5,954 nt of DNA from Acholeplasmataceae bacterium UBA6190 (GCA_002422045.1 DITG01000058.1:1-5954); one strand, 5' to 3'. Positions 1 to 5,954 are shown, numbered from the stretch's first letter. Translations and numbers: made by a program. The notes: generated from the letters alone by a model not told the origin.

Positions 1-1843
1 TGGATAACAGTCTGACCGTATACCGGTTGGTGACATTCATGAATTCATCGGTGACAATCTTTTGATCTATTTTTTTGGTTTCAAGACTACCAATATCATG
101 AACCAGAAGACTGTTTGCCTGAATTTCTTCAGCATGAATCTGGATTCTCTTCTTGACCGGAATCAATCTCGATGATGGTGTTACATCTTTGATGATGTCT
201 TCATAATAGATCACTTGGATATCTGACTTGATGGCTTCATCAAGCTGTTTATTGGTGGTTACCTTCAGTGTGATCCGTGGTTCACTATCCATCGGATGGC
301 ACGTTAAATCTGGTTTGAGATTGATGGGTTTCTGATCTCTTGTCATGCGCAACACCGACAGTGCTTCAATCGCTTCTCTTCTGAGTTCGTTCATCATCTT
401 GATGGGTACAAAGGATTGTTCATCGGTATCGATTGAAAGTGATTCAAAATAAAACGGTGTGTTACCTAGTTTGGAAATCTGATCAGCAATCTGAATCCGG
501 TCAACCGGTTTGGATAGGGCAGGTTTCAAAGACTCTTGGGAGAAGAGTGTCACTTCATGATGATGGTCACTGATCATCAAAGTCATCATGTCGTTTGCAC
601 GTGCAACCACATGACCAACGATTCCAATGGTCTTGTAGTGTTCATCTAAATAAGGTTGAAGACTGGATTCCAAGTTCGAATCCAACGTTTTCAGCACTCT
701 CGAACCCTTTTGAATGGATTCGGTCACATCCAATTTGATGAGATCACCAGGCATTCCCTTTTTGATGAGTTCGCTTCCCTTGATGATTCTTGAAACGGTA
801 TTGCCATAATCGGTTTCCCCGACGATGCGATACCCGTCATTGATTTCAAGTGTATCGGTCAACCTAATGGAGACTTTGTGATCCATGTAATCGATGACTG
901 TGCCCAATTCGACGCCCATGTGATTGGGTCGATAATCATGATTGATATCGTTTGGCTTTTCATCAAAAAGATAACCTTTGGTAAACTCTCTGTTGAAGAC
1001 TTTTTTCAGTTTGTTGATGTCATCATTGAATGCATAGGTACGTTTTTCTTGATAGGCTTGGATGGCTTTCTGATATGACAAGACAGCTTGAATCACATAC
1101 TCAGGCTTTCTCATTCTGCCTTCGATCTTCAATGAATCGATTCCAGCTTCAATCAACTGGTCGACATATTCTAGTGTCATTAAGTCTTTGGTGGAAAGCA
1201 GGTAACTCATGTCACTGACAGGTTTGCCTGACTTGATGAGTGTATACGGCAGTCTGCAAGGTTGTGCACATTCGCCGCGATTGCCAGATCTTCCACCTTG
1301 CATGGAACTCATCAGGCAATTCCCAGAAAAACAGACACAAAGCGCACCATGGACAAACACTTCGATTTCAATATCGACTTGTTTTTTGATTTGTCTGATC
1401 AGTTCGATCGGTGTTTCTCTGGCTAATACGATCCGTTTGACACCGAGATTTTTTAAGAATCTTACCTGATGAATGTTATGGGTATTCACCTGAGTTGATG
1501 CGTGAATGTCTGTTTTCGGATACCGTTTGGTCAGAAGATCGATGACACCTAAGTCTTGAACGATGAACGCATCGACATCATGCTTAACCAATTGATCGGT
1601 ATACTCAAGTAATGCATCGATTTCATCATCATAGACAAGTGTGTTGATGGCGACATAGACCAAAACGCCACGCAAGTGGGCGTAGCGAATCACTTCATAT
1701 AAGTCATGATCTTCAAAATTATTCGCGTATGCTCTTGCACCAAAACGCTTCCCAGCCAAGTAGATGGCATTGGCTCCGGCGTTGATGGCACCGATCATCG
1801 ATGCACGACTGCCAGAAGGCGCAAGAATTTCAATAGGTCTCAA
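1..1843 (-). CDS. U32 family protein, RlhA-like (partial, C-terminus beyond the left edge)
   Basis: Open for 614 codons from a TTG start, with no internal stop. The N-terminus reads MRPIEILAPSGS, the standard start of U32 proteins. A TGA lies in frame at 1850-1852, three codons upstream, and the first in-frame ATG (residue 16) would remove this conserved strand, so TTG at 1841-1843 is the start; AGGTGA lies 6 nt before it. The cysteine cluster is C169, C176, C192 and C196 in the context SGNC...GGRSGNRGECAQPCR, which in the family binds an iron-sulfur cluster; C171 is extra. EGRMRKPEYV follows at about 241-250. A middle region of DUF3656 type ends near SFVPIKMMNELRRE (477-490), and a degenerate second barrel-like part ends with MNVTNRYTVRLL (602-613). 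Short TrhP-type members end near 400-450 residues, so the long form points to the RlhA (YdcP) branch, which in E. coli is needed for 5-hydroxylation of 23S rRNA C2501. Protease activity is doubtful despite the family name. Family is certain; RNA substrate is inferred. Confidence 0.93.
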   Translation of the reverse strand, partial: MRPIEILAPSGSRASMIGAINAGANAIYLAGKRFGARAYANNFEDHDLYEVIRYAHLRGVLVYVAINTLVYDDEIDALLEYTDQLVKHDVDAFIVQDLGVIDLLTKRYPKTDIHASTQVNTHNIHQVRFLKNLGVKRIVLARETPIELIRQIKKQVDIEIEVFVHGALCVCFSGNCLMSSMQGGRSGNRGECAQPCRLPYTLIKSGKPVSDMSYLLSTKDLMTLEYVDQLIEAGIDSLKIEGRMRKPEYVIQAVLSYQKAIQAYQEKRTYAFNDDINKLKKVFNREFTKGYLFDEKPNDINHDYRPNHMGVELGTVIDYMDHKVSIRLTDTLEINDGYRIVGETDYGNTVSRIIKGSELIKKGMPGDLIKLDVTESIQKGSRVLKTLDSNLESSLQPYLDEHYKTIGIVGHVVARANDMMTLMISDHHHEVTLFSQESLKPALSKPVDRIQIADQISKLGNTPFYFESLSIDTDEQSFVPIKMMNELRREAIEALSVLRMTRDQKPINLKPDLTCHPMDSEPRITLKVTTNKQLDEAIKSDIQVIYYEDIIKDVTPSSRLIPVKKRIQIHAEEIQANSLLVHDIGSLETKKIDQKIVTDEFMNVTNRYTVRLLS

Positions 1844-1857
1844 TGGTGTTCACCTCA

Positions 1858-1894
1858 ATCAACATCATCATTATACCAAAAAAAAGATGTTGAT
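1858..1894. repeat. 9-bp perfect inverted repeat around the U32 promoter
   Basis: ATCAACATC at 1858-1866 and GATGTTGAT at 1886-1894 are exact reverse complements separated by 19 bp. The -10 hexamer and the T8 run both lie in the spacer, the left arm covers the predicted transcription start, and the right arm overlaps the weak -35. This geometry would suit an operator. It is a poor terminator: the arms are AT-rich and the T run is in the loop rather than after the stem. Confidence 0.5.
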
Positions 1895-1897
1895 GAA
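1870..1897 (-). promoter_or_regulatory. Putative extended -10 promoter of the U32 gene
   Basis: On the minus strand a perfect TATAAT (1870-1875) is preceded by TGG, giving an extended -10. The best -35 is a weak TTCATC (1892-1897) with a 16-bp spacer that contains eight consecutive T. The predicted start is near 1863, leaving a leader of about 20 nt that holds the AGGTGA ribosome binding site. The region is the gap between the dehydrogenase stop and the U32 start. Prediction only. Confidence 0.6.
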
Positions 1898-1904
1898 TGG
1901 ATTG

Positions 1905-2765
1905 TTAATCAATATGATCGTAGTTCATACCCGTACAAGATTCCGTATATGCCCATAGTTTTTTTGCATGTTGGATATCTTCGGTGATGGGATTGGCTGG
2001 TATTGATTTCCCAGCTTTCAAATAGTGTCCATTCATGGTTTTATAGGCATCTTGTGTAGCAATGTCAACCATAAAACGGGTCGGATAATAGACATCGGTT
2101 CCTTTGTTTCTTCGCCAATTCCATATCGTATACGCCAGCCATGTTGTATTTTTCAAACCAAGTTCCGTATTCACGAGACCTGGATCAATCGCATAGATGT
2201 TCACACCAGGAATCCGGCGAGAAAACTCCTTGACAAAAAAGACATTGTATAACTTAGAGGTCTTGTACGCTTTCAAGATGTTGTATCCTTTTTTGGATTC
2301 GACATTGTTCCAGTTCATCTTGGCACGATAATGGGAAAGTGAACTGACGACAAGCACTCTGGGGTCTGATGACTTTTTGAGTGCAGGAAGCATGATTCTT
2401 GTGATGATGAAAATGGACAAATGATTGACAGCAAACGTCAGTTCATGGCCATCTTCATTTTCATGAAAACCGGATGTCACCGTTCCCGCGACATTCATCA
2501 AGATATCGATTTTTCCGTCATATTTTTGTCTGATCAACGCCATCAGTGCCTCACCAGAGGCTTTTGCTTTGGCATTGTCTTTAAGATCGCCAATGACAAA
2601 ATCAAGATTGGCACCTGAAATATCTCTATATTCACGTTTGACATTGTTGGCTTTTTCTGAATCTCTGGCCAATCCGATGACGTGGATCTGTGCTTTCAAA
2701 CATAATTCAACGAGCGCTTTTCCGATGCCTGATGTTGCACCCGTGATGACTGCGACTTGATTCAT
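1905..2765 (-). CDS. Short-chain dehydrogenase/reductase (SDR), RDH-like
   Basis: A 286-residue NAD(P)-dependent oxidoreductase of the classical Rossmann-fold SDR family, presumably cytosolic. The cofactor motif TGATSGIG is at 8-15, and NVAG (the usual NNAG) at 91-94. The catalytic residues are Asn114 (AVNHL), Ser in VVSSLSH (139-145), Tyr167 and Lys171 (YKTSK). The post-catalytic DPGLVNT is at 194-200. R34 after the second strand (GLARDSEKA) hints at NADP preference. The motif spacing and the roughly 90-residue tail after the PG motif resemble retinol-dehydrogenase/WWOX-like SDRs, whose bacterial members mostly have unknown substrates. The start is secure: AGAGGAGG lies 9 nt before the ATG. 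It follows the methyltransferase by 53 bp and may be transcribed both by read-through and from its own extended -10 promoter. Family certain, substrate unknown. Confidence 0.95.
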   Translation of the reverse strand: MNQVAVITGATSGIGKALVELCLKAQIHVIGLARDSEKANNVKREYRDISGANLDFVIGDLKDNAKAKASGEALMALIRQKYDGKIDILMNVAGTVTSGFHENEDGHELTFAVNHLSIFIITRIMLPALKKSSDPRVLVVSSLSHYRAKMNWNNVESKKGYNILKAYKTSKLYNVFFVKEFSRRIPGVNIYAIDPGLVNTELGLKNTTWLAYTIWNWRRNKGTDVYYPTRFMVDIATQDAYKTMNGHYLKAGKSIPANPITEDIQHAKKLWAYTESCTGMNYDHID

Positions 2766-2799
2766 TTAAGTTAACCTCCTCTGAGTTAAATGGGTGAAG

Positions 2800-2808
2800 A
2801 TGATACCA
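2800..2808 (-). promoter_or_regulatory. Possible extended -10 promoter of the SDR gene
   Basis: TATCAT (2800-2805, minus strand) is preceded by TGG, an extended -10 arrangement. No good -35 is present: the position 17 bp upstream is GAAAAA, beside the methyltransferase stop codon. The predicted start near 2793 gives a leader of about 27 nt containing AGAGGAGG. The 53-bp gap is otherwise unexplained, which supports a promoter, but the evidence is a single hexamer. Confidence 0.35.
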
Positions 2809-2818
2809 CGATATCCTG

Positions 2819-3472
2819 TCATTTTTTCATTACAGCGTATCGATAGCCATTGGTATCGATGACTTTCATGCCGATGATGTTGGCGATAACTTCCAAAGTT
2901 TTCGGGGTATAGAAGACAAGATGGGTGACATCGCGAATGTAAAACCAATCCAGAAACTGCGCATGATTCTGTCCATGAAACAATGTCATGATACTGATGA
3001 TGCCGTCATCTTTCAAAAGAGATTTCAATAGTTTGAATGATTCAACAGGATCTTTGAGATGTTCGATGACTTCTGTTGCTGTGATGATATCATAGGACTG
3101 GTCAAATTTAAAATCAATGGCGTAGTGTGGGTCATAAATGTCGACTTCAAAATCTCCTGAATGTGTGAGTAATGATTGAAGCACAGGCACAGGACCGCTA
3201 CCAAAATCGAGTATGGAACCCTGTTTCTTGAATGGCAAGACAGCACTGTCAATGAAATTGTTCAAGAAATTCACATAACCGATGTTTTCTGTCGAGTTGT
3301 GGTGATCATCGTAGGTCTTTTTTTCCTGAAGATATGTCGGATAATGGATCTTGTCTTTATAGATCACTTCACAGAATGGACATTCATGAAACAGGATATG
3401 GGTTTTCGGATGATGGAATGCCTGGGTTTTCCCTTTGCAGATGATGCATGGTTCTGAATTCATAAGTTCCAT
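2819..3472 (-). CDS. Class I SAM-dependent methyltransferase with N-terminal zinc ribbon
   Basis: 217 residues. Two CxxC pairs (C9/C12 and C31/C34) form a probable four-cysteine zinc ribbon. The Rossmann-like methyltransferase core follows: motif I ILDFGSGPVP (87-96), acidic strand-2 region IYDPHY (112-117), TATEVIEHL (131-139), DDGIISIMT (155-163), and RDVTHLVFYTP (180-190). The THxVFY element and the FxxWxYxRD segment are typical of a bacterial zinc-ribbon methyltransferase group of unknown substrate, often labelled loosely as a ubiquinone-type methylase; that label should not be taken as function. The start is ambiguous: ATG at 3470-3472 overlaps the phosphatase gene by 13 bp, while ATG at 3461-3463 (Met4) gives a classic ATGA overlap with its TGA stop. 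Neither has a strong ribosome binding site, which suggests translational coupling. The stop is TGA. Confidence 0.93.
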   Translation of the reverse strand: MELMNSEPCIICKGKTQAFHHPKTHILFHECPFCEVIYKDKIHYPTYLQEKKTYDDHHNSTENIGYVNFLNNFIDSAVLPFKKQGSILDFGSGPVPVLQSLLTHSGDFEVDIYDPHYAIDFKFDQSYDIITATEVIEHLKDPVESFKLLKSLLKDDGIISIMTLFHGQNHAQFLDWFYIRDVTHLVFYTPKTLEVIANIIGMKVIDTNGYRYAVMKK

Positions 3473-4077
3473 GATTTCAAATGACTGGTGTCATTTTGAC
3501 ACACAATGCTTAATGTTCCTTCTATCGTTTTTTCAATGACAGTCACACTGGCATTGTCAATGGGAATATGATGCTTGAAGTCGATTTCCTGCTTCAAAAG
3601 GTCAAGGATAATCATGCGGATATTACCGCCATGAGTGAAAATCAGGACATTGTCTTTTGGATGCTTTTCGACAATGCTTCTAAAATGAAGTGAAGCTCTC
3701 GATTTGAACATATTCATGGACTCACCCAAATGTGTTCGGGAGTCAGGATTGTCATAAAGTCCGCTACCGTATTCATCTTTGTTTTCGGTGATGATTTCAT
3801 TCCAGGTCTTACCTTCCCATGAACCAAAATGGATTTCACGTAATGCTTGATCCATCACAATCTGCTGGTTACTCAATTTCTGATAAGCCAAAGCCGTTTG
3901 ATAGGCTCTGGAAAGATCACTCGAATAAACCGCTTGAACAGAAAGATGTTTCAAGGTATGTGCCAAGACTTCTGCTTGCTTGAACCCCAGTTCACTCAAA
4001 CTGATATCTGTCCAACCTTGGATTCGATTGTCTTTGTTCCATGATGTTTCACCATGTCTGATCAAATAATAGGCCAT
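3460..4077 (-). CDS. Histidine phosphatase family protein (phosphoglycerate mutase-like)
   Basis: 205 residues, the usual length of single-domain branch-1 histidine phosphatases. The RHG motif is at 7-9 (LIRHGET), with His8 as the phosphate-accepting nucleophile. Arg57 in YSSDLSRAYQTA is the second phosphate-binding arginine, Glu81 in LREIHFGSWEG is the likely acid/base, and His149 is in FTHGG. GWTDISLSELGFKQA (21-35) is characteristic of GpmB/CobC-like members rather than true glycolytic dPGM, which is longer (about 230-250 residues). The substrate is therefore unassigned; alpha-ribazole phosphatase or a sugar/nucleotide phosphatase are options, but no cobalamin genes are nearby. ATG is preceded by TTAGGAG, and this ribosome binding site overlaps the TAG stop of the DUF554 gene 8 bp upstream, so the two are probably coupled. 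It ends in TGA inside the start region of the methyltransferase gene. Confidence 0.95.
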   Translation of the reverse strand: MAYYLIRHGETSWNKDNRIQGWTDISLSELGFKQAEVLAHTLKHLSVQAVYSSDLSRAYQTALAYQKLSNQQIVMDQALREIHFGSWEGKTWNEIITENKDEYGSGLYDNPDSRTHLGESMNMFKSRASLHFRSIVEKHPKDNVLIFTHGGNIRMIILDLLKQEIDFKHHIPIDNASVTVIEKTIEGTLSIVCQNDTSHLKSWNL

Positions 4078-4085
4078 ATAGACTC

Positions 4086-4793
4086 CTAAAATAAAGAGAT
4101 GACGAGATAATAGAGAATGGGAATCAGAATTGCAGGAAGCATATTGGCAACTTTGATGCGCTTGATTTCCATGAAATTGATTCCAATTGCAATCAAGAGG
4201 ATGTTACCCACCATGGAAACAGCGGTAATCATCTCATGGGTCAAAAATGATTGTGAAGCTTGCGCGAGCAGTGTGATGGAACCTTGATAAATGAGAACGC
4301 TCAAGGCTGAAAAAATGACACCAATCCCCAATACCGATGATAGAATCATCGCTGTGACAAAGTCAAGTGTGCTTTTGATGATCAGGGTCGTCATGTCTCC
4401 ATAGAGCCCATCCTTGATCGAACCGACAATCGCCATCGCACCGACACAAAAAATCAGGGATGCAGCAATGAATCCCTTGGCCAGGGGTGGCAGTTTGTAT
4501 TTGGTTTCGATCTGTTCAGCCCAACGATTCAAGCGCATGTCAATGTCAATGGTTTCTCCAATCAGTACTCCGAAGACCAATGACAAAATGATCAATAAAT
4601 CGCTATGTGTTGCTAGTCCATCAGAAGTGATGATTAAAAAGTCTTGGAGAAACCACCCAAGTGATAAGGCAACAAGTCCGATACCGAGCGCGAGCATGAT
4701 CCCTTTTTGTATTTTTTCAGGCAATCCCTTTTTCAAGATGACGCCGAGTAAACTTGCAATGATGATGGCAATGACGTTGATTAATGTACCCAT
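4086..4793 (-). CDS. DUF554 family membrane protein (YqgA/YdfK-like)
   Basis: 235 residues and strongly hydrophobic, with about seven predicted membrane segments near 4-20, 31-48, 64-80, 107-125, 143-166, 187-205 and 215-234. The family signature is clear: FCVGAMAIVGSIKDGL (115-130), then LIIKSTLDFVTAMILSS, the GIGVIFSAL segment and YQGSITLLA. The N-terminus MGTLINVIAIIIASLLG is also typical. DUF554 proteins are inner-membrane proteins found widely in bacteria (E. coli YqgA, B. subtilis YdfK); a transport role is often supposed but not established. A GGAG ribosome binding site lies 5 nt before the ATG. It heads the tightly packed trio with the phosphatase and methyltransferase, and the hairpin behind the reductase gene lies about 32 bp upstream. 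No clear promoter of its own is visible: the best guess is TTCGCT/TACAGT overlapping the hairpin. Confidence 0.95.
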   Translation of the reverse strand: MGTLINVIAIIIASLLGVILKKGLPEKIQKGIMLALGIGLVALSLGWFLQDFLIITSDGLATHSDLLIILSLVFGVLIGETIDIDMRLNRWAEQIETKYKLPPLAKGFIAASLIFCVGAMAIVGSIKDGLYGDMTTLIIKSTLDFVTAMILSSVLGIGVIFSALSVLIYQGSITLLAQASQSFLTHEMITAVSMVGNILLIAIGINFMEIKRIKVANMLPAILIPILYYLVISLF

Positions 4794-4825
4794 AAACTCT
4801 CCATAACGTACTGTATATTCATGAT

Positions 4826-4847
4826 AAAGAGGAGCGAACTCCCCTTT
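4826..4847 (-). terminator. UUCG-loop hairpin, probable (partial) terminator of the aldo-keto reductase gene
   Basis: On the minus strand AAAGGGGAG, loop TTCG, CTCCTCTTT forms a 9-bp stem with one G-U pair, starting directly after the TAA stop (4848-4850). The U tract is short (TTTAT), so termination may be incomplete, allowing some transcription into the DUF554 gene. On the plus strand the same element has an A-C mismatch but ends in five T; no plus-strand gene approaches it. Confidence 0.6.
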
Positions 4848-5780
4848 TTACCAAGGCAAAGGATCTTTTTCGATTTTGTTTTTGTATAACGCTTGCATCG
4901 CTTGCTTCATCGTTTTGGTGAGCACATAATCTTGATGATGCAAATGCTTCTGTAGTTGTTCGATATTTCGAATGCCTGGTATGACAGCCGTCACTTCAGG
5001 AAATGAAAGGATGAAATTGATGGCATACGGTGTCAGATCATCGGCTCTCACGATTGACTTAAGATCCTTCACCAGTTCCGCCCTGCGTAGGATGGTTTGA
5101 TCATCCCAGCGAGAACGAATGCCTTCAAACTCTGAAAACTCATCATATTTGCCGGTCAACCAACCTGAATCGAGTGGTACTTTGGCGATGATGGCAATAC
5201 CCTTTTGATGTGCTTTCTCGAACAATTCCGCTGGATCCTGGAAGAAAACATTGAATAAAATCTCAACGACATCAACATCCAGATGTTCTAAAACGGCTTT
5301 AAACTCTTCGAATGTATCAATGGATACGCCAAATGATCGGATGAGACCCTCTTCTTTTAACTTTTTGAGTTCCTGAACATGCATGGTTTGTCCGAGTAAG
5401 ATATCCATCGATGGGTTATGTAAGACAATCGAGTCCAAATAATCGGTCTGTAACCGGGTCAAGCTGGACTGAATCTGATCGCGCAATGAAAAGACACTGA
5501 AATCTGTTTCACCTTCAGCGGTGTGACCAAACTTGGTATTGATAACGACATCTTCTCTACGTCCTTGAATGGCGAGCCCGATGATTGTTTCAGATAATCC
5601 TGAAGCATAACCGGGAGCCGTATCAAAAAGACGAACGCCTTTCTTGATGGCTTCATCGACGAGTGCTATGCCCTCTTCAACCGACATATGGCCCCAGAAC
5701 TCTGTGTTACCAAGTTGCCAAGCACCAAAGCCGATACGATGGATCTTTTTTCCTGTTTTCGCGTAGTTTATTGTTTTCAT
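4848..5780 (-). CDS. Aldo-keto reductase
   Basis: 310 residues, the normal length for the family, forming a single (beta/alpha)8 barrel that reduces carbonyls with NADPH; presumably cytosolic. The catalytic tetrad is complete: Asp53 and Tyr58 (LFDTAPGYASG), Lys83 (NTKFG) and His121 (VLHNPS). The YLDSIVLH strand is at 114-121. Cofactor-binding segments are VPLDSGWLTGKY (201-212) and IPGIRNIEQL (267-276). The C-terminus ends KDPLPW. It resembles the YqkF/IolS-type general aldo-keto reductases of Bacillota, whose physiological substrates are mostly unknown. The start is firm: AGGAGG lies 6 nt before the ATG, and an upstream ATG at 5798-5800 is out of frame. It is transcribed leftward from the divergent intergenic region and is followed directly by a hairpin, so it is probably largely monocistronic. 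Confidence 0.96.
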   Translation of the reverse strand: MKTINYAKTGKKIHRIGFGAWQLGNTEFWGHMSVEEGIALVDEAIKKGVRLFDTAPGYASGLSETIIGLAIQGRREDVVINTKFGHTAEGETDFSVFSLRDQIQSSLTRLQTDYLDSIVLHNPSMDILLGQTMHVQELKKLKEEGLIRSFGVSIDTFEEFKAVLEHLDVDVVEILFNVFFQDPAELFEKAHQKGIAIIAKVPLDSGWLTGKYDEFSEFEGIRSRWDDQTILRRAELVKDLKSIVRADDLTPYAINFILSFPEVTAVIPGIRNIEQLQKHLHHQDYVLTKTMKQAMQALYKNKIEKDPLPW

Positions 5781-5806
5781 CTGTTCCTCCTACGTTTCAT
5801 AATTCC

Positions 5807-5817
5807 ATTTTACCACA
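5807..5817 (-). promoter_or_regulatory. Extended -10 promoter of the aldo-keto reductase gene
   Basis: On the minus strand TAAAAT (5807-5812) is preceded by TGTGG, matching the extended TRTGN form common in Gram-positive promoters. No good -35 lies 16-18 bp upstream. The predicted start near 5800 gives a 20-nt leader carrying the strong AGGAGG. Confidence 0.55.
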
Positions 5818-5828
5818 GAGATTGCCGA

Positions 5829-5858
5829 TTGGTTTCACCATCTCGATTATGATACAAT
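5829..5858 (+). promoter_or_regulatory. Promoter of the rightward gene (possible esterase)
   Basis: TTGGTT (5829-5834), an 18-bp spacer and TACAAT (5853-5858) preceded by TATGA, an extended -10. The predicted start is near 5865, almost at the GAGGTG ribosome binding site (5866-5871), so the leader would be only about 13 nt. If the overlapping TATGAT (5848-5853) were used instead, the start would lie about 5 nt earlier. Confidence 0.55.
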
Positions 5859-5876
5859 AGACAGTGAGGTGAAAGC
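5831..5876. repeat. Spaced imperfect inverted repeat in the divergent promoter region
   Basis: GGTTTCACC (5831-5839) and GGTGAAAGC (5868-5876) are inverted copies with one mismatch in nine; the inner TTTCACC/GGTGAAA is exact. One arm covers the rightward -35, the other the ribosome binding site and probable transcription start. The spacing between arms is 28 bp. It may be operator half-sites, or chance similarity arising because one arm contains the GAGGTGA ribosome binding site. Confidence 0.3.
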
Positions 5877-5877
5877 G

Positions 5878-5954
5878 ATGAAGCATATTGAAATCAAATC
5901 TGTCTTATTCAAAGACAAGCAAGAAATGAGAACCATCAGAATCCTCTTACCCGA
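5878..5954 (+). CDS. N-terminal fragment, possible esterase-D-like alpha/beta hydrolase (partial)
   Basis: Only 25 complete codons are inside the window, beginning ATG AAG CAT, with GAGGTG 6 nt upstream and an extended -10 promoter before it. The peptide contains VLFKDKQEMRTIRILLP. The pattern of an early strand followed by R-T-I-R-x-x-L-P matches the usual start of esterase-D/PF00756 hydrolases, where xRTIRIYLP precedes the YPVLYxHDG segment. The catalytic serine, aspartate and histidine lie beyond the edge, so the family call is tentative. That it is a real gene is supported by the promoter, the ribosome binding site and the divergent arrangement. Confidence 0.55.
   Translation, partial: MKHIEIKSVLFKDKQEMRTIRILLP

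Noticed and set aside
878..1469. Several 60-90 codon plus-strand open frames in the left part of the window
   Set aside because: All lie antisense to the continuous 614-codon U32 reading frame, which carries conserved motifs throughout.
1845..1854. GGTGTTCACC palindrome at the U32 start as an operator shared with the divergent region
   Set aside because: It is mostly the AGGTGA ribosome binding site plus CACC; the similarity to GGTTTCACC at 5831-5839 is short enough to be chance.
1858..1894. Intrinsic terminator for the SDR gene using the inverted repeat and T8 run
   Set aside because: The T run is in the loop and not after the stem, and the stem is AT-rich; a promoter/operator reading fits better.
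3025..3252. A 75-codon minus-strand frame overlapping the methyltransferase
   Set aside because: It is a shifted frame within the methyltransferase, whose motifs are intact in the main frame; there is no sign of a frameshift.
4414..4806. A 130-codon plus-strand open frame opposite the DUF554 gene
   Set aside because: It is antisense to a gene with a clear family signature, and its predicted peptide has no recognisable domain; it reflects the codon pattern of the opposite strand.
1..5954. Defence system, mobile element, CRISPR array, tRNA or rRNA
   Set aside because: No direct repeat arrays, transposase or integrase motifs, terminal repeats or structured RNA gene signatures were seen; gene content is metabolic and housekeeping.

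Overview
This window looks like ordinary chromosomal DNA from a low-to-moderate-GC bacterium, most likely Bacillota or a close relative such as an Acholeplasma/Izemoplasma-type lineage. The reasons are strong AGGAGG-type ribosome binding sites, extended -10 promoters (TGN before the hexamer), compact spacing, and protein families typical of that group. TGA is used as a genuine stop (phosphatase and methyltransferase genes) and Trp is TGG, so the Mycoplasma/Spiroplasma code is excluded. Placement below phylum cannot be supported from this sequence.

Layout, from right to left because six of the seven genes are on the minus strand. At 5878-5954 a rightward gene begins and is cut by the window edge; its first 25 residues resemble the start of an esterase-D-type alpha/beta hydrolase. 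It is divergent from an aldo-keto reductase (4848-5780, minus) across a 97-bp region with two back-to-back extended -10 promoters. A UUCG-loop hairpin sits immediately behind the reductase stop codon. Then comes a tightly packed trio: a DUF554 membrane protein (4086-4793), a histidine phosphatase (3460-4077) and a zinc-ribbon SAM methyltransferase (2819-3472). The first two are 8 bp apart and the second pair overlaps. After 53 bp follows a short-chain dehydrogenase (1905-2765). After another 61 bp comes a large U32-family protein (1-1843) that starts with TTG and runs off the left edge.

How they work together: the trio is probably one translationally coupled unit, but no shared pathway is evident. 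The two NAD(P)H oxidoreductases, the phosphatase and the methyltransferase have unassigned substrates. The U32 protein has the layout of RlhA-type enzymes, which act in 23S rRNA cytidine hydroxylation, and is the only gene with a plausible specific role. The large left-hand gene is easy to miss because it has no ATG start and is incomplete, but it is open over 614 codons with all four family cysteines.

I found no mobile element, CRISPR array, tRNA, rRNA or defence system, and no convincing new multi-gene system. The more interesting small-scale signals are in the intergenic regions: a T8 tract between promoter elements inside a 9-bp inverted repeat upstream of the U32 gene, and a spaced inverted repeat in the divergent promoter region.
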